A stretch of DNA of 64,000 bases, from contig NZ_JACSMA010000003.1 of the NCBI RefSeq assembly GCF_018618415.1, positions 124,001 through 188,000 on the forward strand, given 5' to 3'. Within the stretch, counting starts at the first letter, position 1, and the number at the start of each line of letters is the position of its first letter. This document shows, piece by piece, positions 8,316-17,128 of the stretch. The translations under genes were made by a program, and so were the position numbers. The stretch is from Exiguobacterium sp. s146 (lineage in GTDB: Bacteria > Bacillota > Bacilli > Exiguobacteriales > Exiguobacteriaceae). The notes beneath the pieces were generated by a model. It saw only the letters and a list, made by a program, of their open reading frames with translations. It was not told where the DNA came from and ran no database searches.

Positions 8316-9023
8316 TTAGACGAAACATGGAATCTGCGGGTTGAACGTCTTGTTGTTCTCCGTCATGATTTGTTTCTTGATTTTGCCTTCGCCGAGATAG
8401 ACGATACGGTCGGCGAGCGCCTCCGCGTCCTCTTCATCGTGGGTAACGAAGATCGTCGTCGTACCCGTCTGTTTGAGGAGGCGGCGCAAATCGTCCCGAA
8501 TGCGATGTTGGAGCGACGTGTCCAAGTTGCTGAACGGCTCATCTAAAATGAGGAGCGATGGTTTCGGAGCAAGCGCACGCGCGAGCGCGACACGCTGTTG
8601 CTGACCACCACTGAGCTCATACGGATAGCGGTGACGGAACTCGGACAGGTTCACGAGCGTCAGCATCTCTTCGACACGCTCGTTCCGCTCTTTCCGGCTC
8701 AATTTATGCAGACCGAAGCGGATGTTCTTCTCAACGGTCATATGCGGGAAGAGCGCATAGTCTTGGAACACCATCCCGACACCACGCTGTTCAGGCGGCA
8801 TGAACTGGCAATCGTCGCAACAGACACAGTCGTTGACGACGACGACGCCTTGATTCGGCATCTCGAGTCCCGCAATGAGGCGTAAAATCGTACTCTTCCC
8901 AGAACCGCTGTCACCGAGAAGCGAGACGATTTCACCTTTCGTGATTGAGATCGAGAATCCTTTAATCGTCTCGGCTTGCGCACCTTTATAGCTGAAGTGT
9001 AAATCGTTGATTTGAACAAACAT
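8316..9023 (-). CDS. Ferric iron ABC transporter, ATP-binding subunit
   Basis: 235 residues. Walker A GDSGSGKST (37-45), Q-loop Gln87 in FQDYALFPHMTV, signature LSGGQ (137-141), Walker B LLILDEP (157-163) and switch His195 are all present, so it should be an active ATPase of the FbpC/AfuC type energising Fe(III) uptake. It is short: no C-terminal TOBE regulatory domain follows the nucleotide-binding domain. Four cysteines in seven residues (C66, C68, C69, C72: CVCCDDC) form a loop between Walker A and the Q-loop. Its ATG overlaps the permease stop by one base (TAATG), implying translational coupling. Confidence 0.88.
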   Translation of the reverse strand: MFVQINDLHFSYKGAQAETIKGFSISITKGEIVSLLGDSGSGKSTILRLIAGLEMPNQGVVVVNDCVCCDDCQFMPPEQRGVGMVFQDYALFPHMTVEKNIRFGLHKLSRKERNERVEEMLTLVNLSEFRHRYPYELSGGQQQRVALARALAPKPSLLILDEPFSNLDTSLQHRIRDDLRRLLKQTGTTTIFVTHDEEDAEALADRIVYLGEGKIKKQIMTENNKTFNPQIPCFV

Positions 9024-10660
9024 TAGTCGGCCTCCTTATCAAGCACCTTATGGAACACAAAGATCAACAGTCCGCTCATGAGCACGATGACGATCGAGGC
9101 GAGCGCGGCCTCATGTATCTTCTCGTCACTGACATATTTGAACGCCTGTGTGGCGAGCGTCGAAAAATTGAACGGCTGTAAAAACAGCGTCAGCGGCAAT
9201 TCTTTCATAATATCGATAAAGACGAGGATGAACGCGCTCATGATCGCCCCTTTAATCATCGGGATATCGACCCGGAAGAACGTCTGTACCGTCCCCCACC
9301 CGAGCATGCGCGACGCTTCCGTGAACGACTTCCCGACTTTCTCAAATCCGCTCTCGATCGAGTTATAGCCGATAGCGAGGAAGCGGATGACGTAGGCGAA
9401 GATGAGCATGATGAGCGTCGTCCTGAACACGAACGTTTGGCCTAAATCCAAGGCGAGCGCTACGTTCAGCACCCACTCGTCAAGGAGCAAGAACAATGTG
9501 ATGACGGCGATGGCGATCGCCGCTCCCGGAATCGAATAGCCGAGCGTCGTCACTTTCGAGATGACGCGTGTCATGTTCGACGGGAACAGGCGCGTGTAGT
9601 TGGCGATGATGAGCGCGAACACGAGAATGATCACGGTCGCGATGAACGCCACGCTCACCGTGTTCCAGACGAGGCGGAAAAACTCGGCCGTGAACACTTG
9701 CTCGAACGTCAACACCGTCCACGCGACGAGTTGCACGAACGGGATGAGAAACGCGACAGCGAAGATGGTCGCCACGTAGCCGAACACGGCGTAGCGGTGC
9801 CACCCGGTCAATTGTCTCGGTTTGAGCGGCTTCACTTTCGTCGTCGCATAGCTGAACTGCTTCCGACCCCGGACGAGCCGTTCCATCGTCAGGATGGCGA
9901 TGACGAGAATCATGAGCGTCCCGGCGAGTTTGAGCGCCGAGGACGTATCTTTCATCCCGAACCACGTGCTGAAGATGGCCGTGCTGAACGTCTGAATCCC
10001 GAAGTATTTGACGACCCCATAGTCGTTCAATACTTCCATCAACACGAGGCTGACCCCGCCGATGATGGCGACACGCGAAATCGGGATGACGACGGTGAAG
10101 AAGATGTCCCATGAGCCGCGGCCGAGGATCCGGGCGTTCTCAATCATCGAGGACGATTGATTGTGCAGGAAGGCCCGCGTGATTGTATAAATGTATGGAT
10201 ACAAGAACAGGGTGAAGATGAACACCGTCCCTTGAATCGTCATGATGTTGAAGTACGTCTGGTCGACGGTCACGCCGAACTCGTTGCGTAGCGTCGTCTG
10301 GATGACGCCCGTATAGTTCAAGATGCCGTGATACGTGTATCCCCCGATATAAGGCGGGATGGCGAGCGGTAAGATGAGCGCCCATTTGAAGAACTTGCGG
10401 AACGGGAAGTCGTATACCGTGACGAACCAAGCGAGGCTCGTCCCGATGATTGTCGTCAGCAAGCCGGTCGCGAGCATGATAAACAGGGTATTGCGCACGT
10501 AAGTCGGCAACAAGTACTCGCGAATGTGTTGCCAGTTCTCGTTGACCGGTGCGAATAGTTCGACCAAGACGACGACGCCTGGCAGGACGATGAACAAGAG
10601 CGCGATAAAGCTGAGGATGGCCCATCCATTCAGTTGTCGTTTCAGCGCGTACCAGTTCAT
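9023..10660 (-). CDS. Ferric iron ABC transporter, fused two-domain permease
   Basis: 545 residues with about 12 membrane segments in two halves, each with an EAA-type loop (ENARILGRGSWDIFF in the first half, EASRMLGWGTVQTFF in the second). This is the FbpB/AfuB family, in which both membrane domains are on one chain. It forms the Fe(III) channel in the cytoplasmic membrane with the neighbouring ATPase and lipoprotein. ATG at 10660 is preferred (GGGAG 10 bases upstream); a TTG at 10669 with AGAGGA is the alternative. A terminator-like hairpin separates it from the upstream binding-protein gene, so part of the transcripts probably stop before it. Confidence 0.88.
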   Translation of the reverse strand: MNWYALKRQLNGWAILSFIALLFIVLPGVVVLVELFAPVNENWQHIREYLLPTYVRNTLFIMLATGLLTTIIGTSLAWFVTVYDFPFRKFFKWALILPLAIPPYIGGYTYHGILNYTGVIQTTLRNEFGVTVDQTYFNIMTIQGTVFIFTLFLYPYIYTITRAFLHNQSSSMIENARILGRGSWDIFFTVVIPISRVAIIGGVSLVLMEVLNDYGVVKYFGIQTFSTAIFSTWFGMKDTSSALKLAGTLMILVIAILTMERLVRGRKQFSYATTKVKPLKPRQLTGWHRYAVFGYVATIFAVAFLIPFVQLVAWTVLTFEQVFTAEFFRLVWNTVSVAFIATVIILVFALIIANYTRLFPSNMTRVISKVTTLGYSIPGAAIAIAVITLFLLLDEWVLNVALALDLGQTFVFRTTLIMLIFAYVIRFLAIGYNSIESGFEKVGKSFTEASRMLGWGTVQTFFRVDIPMIKGAIMSAFILVFIDIMKELPLTLFLQPFNFSTLATQAFKYVSDEKIHEAALASIVIVLMSGLLIFVFHKVLDKEAD

Positions 10661-10760
10661 GTCGTACAACTCCCGTTCCTCTTTCGTTCAGTCACTTCCT
10701 GTCCCATCATATCAGGTTAGGCGCCCTCGTTGTACCGCTAGCGTGTCGAGAAACGCAAAA

Positions 10761-10794
10761 ATCTTCGGCCTGAACGTCTGTTCAAGCCGAAGTC
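10761..10794 (-). terminator. Hairpin between binding-protein and permease genes
   Basis: 12-base arms CTTCGGCCTGAA/TTCAAGCCGAAG, one mismatch, followed on the minus strand by ATTTTTG. It sits within the operon, so it is likely a partial terminator giving excess binding protein. Confidence 0.65.
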
Positions 10795-10797
10795 TTC

Positions 10798-11868
10798 TTA
10801 TTTCCAGCCCGCTTCGTTGAAGACGCGGATGGCTTCTTGTTGATTTTCACCGAGGACAGACAAGTTGATGTCCTGCTCTTTGAACTCACCCCATGATTGA
10901 AGGAGTTCGTTCGGTTCAACCGATTCATTTACTGGATACTCGTAGTTGACGCTCGCGAACTGTTCTTGTGCTGACGGGTCAGACATGAACTCCATGAGTT
11001 TCTTCGCGTTATCGGTGTTCTTCGATGCTTTCGTCATCGCGATTCCCGAGATGTTCACGTGTGTCCCCGTCGTATCTTGGTTCGGGAAGAAGACACCGAG
11101 TTGCTCAGCGACTTTCTTCTCTTCCGCATCTTCCGAGTTCAACATGAGACCCATATAGTACGTGTTCATGATGGCAACGTCCCCTTCACCAGCGACGACC
11201 GCTTTCGCTTGGTCACGGTCGTTCCCTTGTGGGTCGCGTGCAAAGTTGTTGACCATGCCTTTCGCCCACTCTTTTGCCTGGTCGACACCGTTCACTTCGA
11301 TGAACGAGGCGAGGAGCGAGATGTTGTACATGTTCTCAGACGGACGGACGAGTACTTTGCCGTTCCACTGCTCTTCCGTGAGTGCTTCATACGTTGACAA
11401 GTCTTCTGGTTTCACGCGGTCTTTCGCGTAGACGATGACACGCGCCCGTTTCGTGAGACCGAACCATTCGTTGTCCGTGTCACGGTATTTCTCAGGGACG
11501 TTCGATTCAAGCACGTCGCTATCGACCGCTTGCAGGTGTCCCGCTTCTTTCGCTTGATACAAGTTCCCTGCATCCGCTGTGATGAAGAGATCGGCTTCCG
11601 TGTTGTCGCCTTCTGTGTTCAAACGTTCAAGCAACTCATCGCTCTTCCCTTCGACGACGTTGACTTTCACGCCTGTCTCTTCTTCAAACTGCTTGTAAAG
11701 CTCTTTATCTACATCATAGTGACGGCTCGAGTAAACGTTGACGACTTTCGACGCTTCTGCTGTCTCGTTGTCGCTTGACGTCGTCGTTTCTTCTGTGCTG
11801 GCGCAAGCCGCAAGAAGCGATGTTGTGAGCGCAGCCGAAAGGCCGAGTGCCATGTACTTTTTGTTCAT
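10798..11868 (-). CDS. Ferric iron ABC transporter, substrate-binding lipoprotein
   Basis: 356 residues. A lipoprotein signal peptide with lipobox LLAAC (Cys22) is followed by a family-1 ferric-binding-protein fold: VVNVYSSRHYDVDKELYKQF at the start of the mature domain, IMNTYYMGLML with the paired tyrosines expected to bind iron, and GTHVNISGIAMTKASKN. It captures Fe(III) outside the membrane and delivers it to the permease. The start at 11868 follows GGGGG. The promoter is covered by two Fur-box-like sequences, fitting iron repression of the three-gene operon. Confidence 0.9.
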   Translation of the reverse strand: MNKKYMALGLSAALTTSLLAACASTEETTTSSDNETAEASKVVNVYSSRHYDVDKELYKQFEEETGVKVNVVEGKSDELLERLNTEGDNTEADLFITADAGNLYQAKEAGHLQAVDSDVLESNVPEKYRDTDNEWFGLTKRARVIVYAKDRVKPEDLSTYEALTEEQWNGKVLVRPSENMYNISLLASFIEVNGVDQAKEWAKGMVNNFARDPQGNDRDQAKAVVAGEGDVAIMNTYYMGLMLNSEDAEEKKVAEQLGVFFPNQDTTGTHVNISGIAMTKASKNTDNAKKLMEFMSDPSAQEQFASVNYEYPVNESVEPNELLQSWGEFKEQDINLSVLGENQQEAIRVFNEAGWK

Positions 11869-11906
11869 TTCATAATCCCCCACTTATTCATCTCTATTAT
11901 TGGTAA

Positions 11907-11956
11907 TGATAATTACTCTCAGTTACCATCATCACTGATAATCATTCTCACGTCAA
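11907..11956 (-). promoter_or_regulatory. Iron-repressed promoter with two Fur boxes
   Basis: Minus-strand TTGACG (11956-11951), 17 bases, GATGAT (11933-11928). The 7-1-7 Fur-box sequence TGATAATCATTCTCA (11936-11950, one mismatch to TGATAATNATTATCA) fills the spacer. A second one, TGATAATTACTCTCA (11907-11921, two mismatches), lies just downstream. Confidence 0.8.
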
Positions 11957-11964
11957 CCTTTTTT

Positions 11965-11978
11965 TGAAATCGTTTACC
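11965..11978. promoter_or_regulatory. cre-like sequence upstream of the iron operon
   Basis: TGAAATCGTTTACC matches the CcpA consensus TGNAANCGNTNNCA except at the last base. The same string with a perfect ending occurs at 37285-37298. Confidence 0.35.
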
Positions 11979-12022
11979 TTATTTATGTGCTTATAACTTA
12001 ACAGTTTTGACCTTATCATTTC

Positions 12023-12078
12023 TTGACTTCAAAACGACTAGCCCTCTATAGTGAAAGAGAACAAACCGTCTGGTCGGT
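12023..12078 (+). promoter_or_regulatory. Promoter and putative operator of the TetR-exporter operon
   Basis: TTGACT (12023-12028), 18 bases, TATAGT (12047-12052). Just downstream, ACCG and CGGT form an inverted repeat across six bases (12065-12078), well placed for autorepression by the TetR protein. Confidence 0.6.
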
Positions 12079-12096
12079 ACAGAGAGGAGGCATGAC

Positions 12097-12669
12097 ATGT
12101 CAAACCGATCCATGATTACGAAACAAAAATTGTTGGATGCCGCGACGGATATCATCATGGAACATGGCGTGCACCATCTTACATTAGACGAAGTCGCTAA
12201 GACCGCCGGCGTCTCGAAAGGCGGTCTCCTGTATCATTATCCATCCAAAGAAGCACTGTTGACCGCCATCGTCGAACGGCTCCAAACCGAGCAAAACGAG
12301 TTGTACGAGTCGCTTCAAGCGGACGGCAACGGTCCTGTCGAGGCGTTCGTCCGCCTGTTTGACGAGACGAAGCTCCACCCCGAGCGCTCGTCGATTCAAA
12401 TCGACGCCGAGAAGATGATTGCCTTCTTGACGTTGTTCGCGGTCGACCAAGAGTACGCCGAACGGTGGAAGCACGACCTCGACACGTTCTTCACAGCATT
12501 TCAACAGACGAGCGATCCCGTCGAGACGATGATTATCCGTTATGCACTCGAAGGCATGATGATGTCCGAGCACTTCAACGTCGGCGTCGCCCCGCCCGCC
12601 TTAAAACACGACATTATCGCTCGCTTGATCGAGCGAGCCCGTAACATCGATTCGGGTAAAACAGACTAA
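12097..12669 (+). CDS. TetR-family transcriptional regulator
   Basis: 190 residues. The N-terminal helix-turn-helix is clear (KLLDAATDIIMEHGVHHLTL, then EVAKTAGVSKGGLLYHYPSK, residues about 10-50); the C-terminal ligand-binding helices are divergent as usual. It starts at ATG 12097 after GAGAGGAGGCATGAC and lies 24 bases upstream of the RND exporter start, in one operon. It therefore most likely represses itself and the exporter until an exported compound binds. The inverted repeat between promoter and start codon is the candidate operator. Confidence 0.88.
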   Translation: MSNRSMITKQKLLDAATDIIMEHGVHHLTLDEVAKTAGVSKGGLLYHYPSKEALLTAIVERLQTEQNELYESLQADGNGPVEAFVRLFDETKLHPERSSIQIDAEKMIAFLTLFAVDQEYAERWKHDLDTFFTAFQQTSDPVETMIIRYALEGMMMSEHFNVGVAPPALKHDIIARLIERARNIDSGKTD

Positions 12670-12693
12670 GCCATTAGAGGAGAAATGAACCCC

Positions 12694-15600
12694 ATGCAGA
12701 AAATCACGTCCTTCTCCGTCAACAACAAGTTCGCCGTATGGTTGATGACAATCATCTTGACGGCGACCGGAATTTTCGCCGGCTTGACGATGAAACTAGA
12801 AACATTGCCTGATATCACGACACCGACCGTCTCGGTGACGACGATTTATCCAGGTGCCTCACCTGAACAAGTGCTCGATGAAGTGAGCACCGTGCTCGAA
12901 GAACGCTTGAAGAGCTTGAACGGTGTCGAACAAGTTCGTTCGTCTTCGTTCCAGAACGCTTCAAACATTCAAATCGATTACGACTTCAGCACCGACATGG
13001 AAGAGGCTGAACAACTCGTCAAAGAGGCGCTCAGCAACGTCGAGTTGCCTGAAGCCGTTCAAGACCCGCAAGTGTCGCGTCTCAGCTTTGACGCGTTCCC
13101 GGTCATCGGGGCAGCCGTCTCGGATGAGAGTCTCGATTTGGCTGAATTGACGAAATTGGTTGAAGATGAGTTACAACCAGCGCTTGAAGGTGTCGAAGGC
13201 GCTCAGACCGTGCAAATCGCCGGACAAGAGATTCGTCGCGTCGAGCTTCAGTTCGACGAGGAGGCACTCGCCGAATACAACTTGACGGAAGACACGGTCA
13301 AACAGTTGATTCAAGCGAACGATGCCCGCATCGCGCTCGGCTTGTATGAACTCGGTGATACGGAGCAAGCCGTCGTCATCGACGGGAAGTCAGAGACGCT
13401 TGAAGCGTTCCGTGACCTCCAAATCCCTTACTCACCCGCCCAAACGGAACAGCCGGTGCCAGGTGCGCCAACAGAACTTCCGACTGGTGAGACACCACAA
13501 GTCCCGACTGAAGTGCCAGGTGCCGTCCCACCAGCCAACGTCCCGACGACCGTCCCGACCGTCGCCTTGAGCGAACTAGCGACGATTGAAGACCGCGGCA
13601 TCGAGGAATCGATTTCACGGTCGAACGGGGAACGTTCCATCGGGATTCAAGTGACGAAAACACAAGATGCGAACACCGTCGACGTCGTCAACGCCGTCAA
13701 AGACGTGCTCGCCGACTTCGAAGCCGACTATGACACGGCCAAAGTATCGGTCACGCTCGACCAAGGTCAACCGATTGAAGAATCGGTCGAGACGATGGTC
13801 TCGAAAGCGTTGCTCGGTGGCTTGTTCGCCATCTTGATCATTCTCGTGTTCTTGCGTAACTTCCGCTCGACGATTATTGCGGTCATCTCGATTCCGCTTT
13901 CGCTCCTCATGGCGTTAATCGTCTTGAAACAGCTCGACATCACGCTCAACATCATGACGCTCGGCGCGATGACCGTCGCCATCGGACGCGTCGTCGACGA
14001 CTCCATCGTCGTCATCGAGAACATTTACCGCCGCCTCACCCGTCCGAACGAGACGTTGCGCGGTAAAGAACTGATTATCGCTTCGACGAAAGAAGTGTTC
14101 ATTCCGATTGCGTCGTCGACAATCGTCACGATTGCCGTCTTCTTGCCGCTCGGGTTCGTCACTGGATTTGTTGGTGAGCTGTTCTTACCGTTCGCCTTGA
14201 CCGTCGTCTTCGCCTTGCTCGCGTCGTTGCTCGTCGCGATCACGGTCGTACCGATGATGGCCGACTCGTTCTTCAAAAACCGGGATAAATTGAAGCCGGA
14301 AGAAGGTCCAGGCAAACTTGCCGAATGGTATCGTGGCGTCCTCAACTGGTCGCTCAACCATAAACTCGTCGTCTTCGGACTCGCGACAGCACTGTTAATC
14401 GGAAGTTTCGCCCTCGTCCCAGCCATCGGGGTCAACTTCTTGAACCAAGAGTCGGAGAAGACGCTTTACGTCACGTTCGACCCAGAACCGGGCCAAACGC
14501 TCGACGACTCGATCGCGGCAGCTGAAATTGCCGAGACGTATTTCATGGAAGAGCAAGCAGACGCGACCGACGTCCAATTCACGGTCGGTGGCGAGAACCC
14601 GCTCAACCCCGGGAACAACAAACAAGGGATTTTCATCGTCCAGTATGACCCGGACACGGAAGATTTCGCTGACGTCAAAATCGCTGACGTCGAACGCTTG
14701 AACGAACTCGCCACAGGCGGTGAGTGGAAAGAGCAAGACTTCGCCGGCGGTGCCGGCACGAGCGGCGTGACGTACAACGTCTATGCCAACTCGCTCGAAG
14801 ACCTAGAAGCCATCGTCCCGACGTTCATCGAGACGATTGAAGAAGAGACGGATTACGTCCGTCAAGCAACATCTGACCTTCGCGAATCGTACGTCCAGTA
14901 CACGTTCAACGTCGACCAGCAGGCTGCTGCTGAGGCAGGCGTCTCGGCCGCCCAGCTCGCCCAGACGATTGGACAGTTCCAAGCGCAAGAAAGCCCGCTT
15001 TCGACCGTGACGATTGATGACAAGCAGCTCGACGTCATCATCCCGACGGAACAAGTCACGTACGACAGCATCGAAGAGTTGCAGGAACAAGAAGTGACGA
15101 CGCCGTTCGGCCCTCGTCCAATTTCGGACTTCATCGAAGTCGAGGAAGGCACGACACCGGATACGCTCGTCCAGCGTGACGGGAAGCTTCTCGCTCGCGT
15201 CAACGTCGAGCTCAGCACGGACAAAGCGACGGAAGCTTCGGCTGCTATCGAAGAACGTGTGTCTGACATCGAGCTCCCGACTGGCGTCTCGTATGACGTC
15301 GGTGGGGTCACTGAACAGATTCAAGAATCGTTCACCCAGCTCGGTCTCGCCATGCTCGCGGCCGTCGCCATCGTCTACTTGGTGCTCGTCATCACGTTCG
15401 GCGGTGCCGTCACGCCGTTCGTCGTCCTGTTCTCGCTTCCTTACGCGATTATCGGGGGACTTGTCGCCCTTCTCATCACCGGCGAAACGATTTCGGTATC
15501 AGCCTTGATCGGTGCGCTTATGTTGATCGGGATTGTCGTCACGAACGCCATCGTCTTGATTGACCGCGTCATTCATAAAGAAGCGGCCGGTCTCTCGACA

Positions 15601-15837
15601 CGCGATGCGTTGCTCGAGGCAGCCGGTACACGTCTCCGTCCGATTCTCATGACGGCGCTCGCGACGATTGGTGCACTCGCACCGCTCGCGCTCGGCCTTG
15701 AAGGCGGCGCCTTGATCTCGAAAGGTCTCGGTGTGACCGTCATCGGCGGATTGACAAGTTCGACGCTATTGACGCTCCTCATCGTCCCAATCGTGTATGA
15801 GTTCTTCGCACGGTTCCGTAAGAAAAAACAAGCGTAA
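12694..15837 (+). CDS. swrC: RND-family efflux transporter, SwrC/AcrB-like
   Basis: 1047 residues with the RND layout: one N-terminal helix (NNKFAVWLMTIILTATGIFAGL), a large extracellular loop, helices 2-6, a second large loop and helices 8-12. The proton-relay pair Asp435-Asp436 is present in GRVVDDSIVVIENIYRR. It closely resembles Bacillus SwrC, which exports surfactin and drugs; the substrate here is unknown. An unusual Pro/Thr-rich insertion (about residues 247-290, PVPGAPTELPTGETPQVPTE) interrupts the first loop. The ATG at 12694 is chosen because GAGGAG lies 11 bases upstream; the ATG at 12685 is too close. It is co-transcribed with the TetR gene and ends at a terminator. Confidence 0.9.
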   Translation: MQKITSFSVNNKFAVWLMTIILTATGIFAGLTMKLETLPDITTPTVSVTTIYPGASPEQVLDEVSTVLEERLKSLNGVEQVRSSSFQNASNIQIDYDFSTDMEEAEQLVKEALSNVELPEAVQDPQVSRLSFDAFPVIGAAVSDESLDLAELTKLVEDELQPALEGVEGAQTVQIAGQEIRRVELQFDEEALAEYNLTEDTVKQLIQANDARIALGLYELGDTEQAVVIDGKSETLEAFRDLQIPYSPAQTEQPVPGAPTELPTGETPQVPTEVPGAVPPANVPTTVPTVALSELATIEDRGIEESISRSNGERSIGIQVTKTQDANTVDVVNAVKDVLADFEADYDTAKVSVTLDQGQPIEESVETMVSKALLGGLFAILIILVFLRNFRSTIIAVISIPLSLLMALIVLKQLDITLNIMTLGAMTVAIGRVVDDSIVVIENIYRRLTRPNETLRGKELIIASTKEVFIPIASSTIVTIAVFLPLGFVTGFVGELFLPFALTVVFALLASLLVAITVVPMMADSFFKNRDKLKPEEGPGKLAEWYRGVLNWSLNHKLVVFGLATALLIGSFALVPAIGVNFLNQESEKTLYVTFDPEPGQTLDDSIAAAEIAETYFMEEQADATDVQFTVGGENPLNPGNNKQGIFIVQYDPDTEDFADVKIADVERLNELATGGEWKEQDFAGGAGTSGVTYNVYANSLEDLEAIVPTFIETIEEETDYVRQATSDLRESYVQYTFNVDQQAAAEAGVSAAQLAQTIGQFQAQESPLSTVTIDDKQLDVIIPTEQVTYDSIEELQEQEVTTPFGPRPISDFIEVEEGTTPDTLVQRDGKLLARVNVELSTDKATEASAAIEERVSDIELPTGVSYDVGGVTEQIQESFTQLGLAMLAAVAIVYLVLVITFGGAVTPFVVLFSLPYAIIGGLVALLITGETISVSALIGALMLIGIVVTNAIVLIDRVIHKEAAGLSTRDALLEAAGTRLRPILMTALATIGALAPLALGLEGGALISKGLGVTVIGGLTSSTLLTLLIVPIVYEFFARFRKKKQA

Positions 15838-15840
15838 CGC

Positions 15841-15880
15841 AAACGAGAGTTGACCCAAATAGGGTCGACTCTCGTTTTGT
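15841..15880 (+). terminator. Terminator between the RND exporter and the YwqG-like gene
   Basis: Arms AAACGAGAGTTGACCC/GGGTCGACTCTCGTTT (one mismatch) followed by a T-run on the plus strand. Confidence 0.85.
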
Positions 15881-15882
15881 GT

Positions 15883-16620
15883 TTAATAGCATTGCATGAT
15901 GATTTCTGCCTCTTCAAAGCGCTTGTCTTTGAGGGCGTCGGTCGGGATGAGGAAATACAGGATGCCGGCGTCACCGAACATGATGTCAAGTTCTTCACTC
16001 GAATCCATTTGGAATAAGAGAAACGGTTCACGGAAACGTTCCCCATACGTCTCTTCAATTTCTTCAAACACATCGTTTTGCACCTCGTCCGGATGCCCGC
16101 CCACCGCATGCAACTCGCCCTCATCGAACAGCTCCTCAAAAGCGGTATATTCTTCTTCGCTCATCAGATCAAACAGTGCATCATCGTTTTGCGCATAACC
16201 TTCATCGAATGTGGCAGCCCGCTCCTTGAGGGCCTCGCCGACCCGGATCCGTTCAAGCGTCGTCGTTTCTGTATAGAGGACGCGCCAAAGGTGACGTTCG
16301 TCCGCGTCACCCCACGGCTGTTCGTCCAAATCATAGAAGAACGATAACATGCCTTCTTTCGGAAGCGCTTCGACTGATTCAAATCCTGCGAAGTCACTCA
16401 GTCTGAACTGTGCCAAAAAAGTCAAATTCTCTCCGGGATGGTCCGATGCACTCGGTAAATCTGGATAGCCGCCAAATTTCGAATGACCAATCGCAACTTC
16501 TTCTCGTGTCGTTCGGGGTTCAAGCTTCACGTTAACGCGCTTCGTGAACGCCGCCAAGATGTCATCACACTGTTCGAGCCCGTGCTGGTCAATAAACTGT
16601 TTGATTGATTGAAGTTCCAT
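15883..16620 (-). CDS. YwqG-like DUF1963 protein
   Basis: 245 residues, acidic and cytoplasmic. The DUF1963/YwqG pattern is visible: SKFGGYPDLP (about 47-56), LTFLAQFRLSDF, GMLSFFYDLDEQPWG and a C-terminal GDAGILYFLIPTDALKDKRFE. No biochemical role is established for the family. ATG 16620 follows GAGGTG. The gene is divergent from the LrgAB-like pair, with an inverted repeat in the shared upstream region. No operon partners are visible. Confidence 0.8.
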   Translation of the reverse strand: MELQSIKQFIDQHGLEQCDDILAAFTKRVNVKLEPRTTREEVAIGHSKFGGYPDLPSASDHPGENLTFLAQFRLSDFAGFESVEALPKEGMLSFFYDLDEQPWGDADERHLWRVLYTETTTLERIRVGEALKERAATFDEGYAQNDDALFDLMSEEEYTAFEELFDEGELHAVGGHPDEVQNDVFEEIEETYGERFREPFLLFQMDSSEELDIMFGDAGILYFLIPTDALKDKRFEEAEIIMQCY

Positions 16621-16632
16621 TCGAACACCTCA

Positions 16633-16666
16633 TTCGGATATGATACAAGTAGTCTATCATACCGAA
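16633..16666. repeat. Inverted repeat in the divergent upstream region
   Basis: Arms TTCGGATATGATA (16633-16645) and TATCATACCGAA (16655-16666) pair over 12 bp with a single bulged base and a 9-base spacer. It could be an operator or an mRNA hairpin for the DUF1963 gene. Confidence 0.4.
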
Positions 16667-16771
16667 CGTGTGTACCCTTTATCATTTTTTATATAGCCTT
16701 TCTCTTGACCGAATGAATGAAACTTGAGAAGATGCATACGTTTTGAACTTATTCGCGAAAGGATGTCATAT

Positions 16772-17128
16772 ATGCAACGTCTCATCAAATGGGTGATCGG
16801 CCTTTCGCTCTTGTTTGGCTTGAGCGCACTCGGCAATTGGATTGTCGCGACGCTTGATTTAAAAGTTCCCGGAAGCGTCATCGGCATGGTGCTCTTGTTG
16901 CTCCTATTGATGACCAAACTGATCCGGGTCGAGTGGATTGAAGACAGCGCCGGCTTTTTGACGAAACATCTGGCCTTCTTCTTCATCCCGATCGCGGTCG
17001 GACTCATGTCGTACAGTGATTTATTAAAAGCGGAAGGTGTGCCGCTCTTTGCTGCCTTGATCGTCAGTCTAATTGTCGGCCTCATCGTCACCGCTCTCAT
17101 CTCAGGAAGACGAGGTGAGGCCTCATGA
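16772..17128 (+). CDS. LrgA/CidA-family holin-like membrane protein
   Basis: 118 residues with four membrane segments. The family motif GSVIGMVLLLLLL is followed by FLTKHLAFFFIPIAVGLM. LrgA/CidA proteins influence murein hydrolase release and, in some bacteria, pyruvate or other metabolite transport across the membrane. ATG 16772 has GAAAGGA 8 bases upstream; the ATG at 16763 lacks a site. The stop overlaps the next gene by four bases (ATGA), so the pair is translated together. Confidence 0.87.
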   Translation: MQRLIKWVIGLSLLFGLSALGNWIVATLDLKVPGSVIGMVLLLLLLMTKLIRVEWIEDSAGFLTKHLAFFFIPIAVGLMSYSDLLKAEGVPLFAALIVSLIVGLIVTALISGRRGEAS

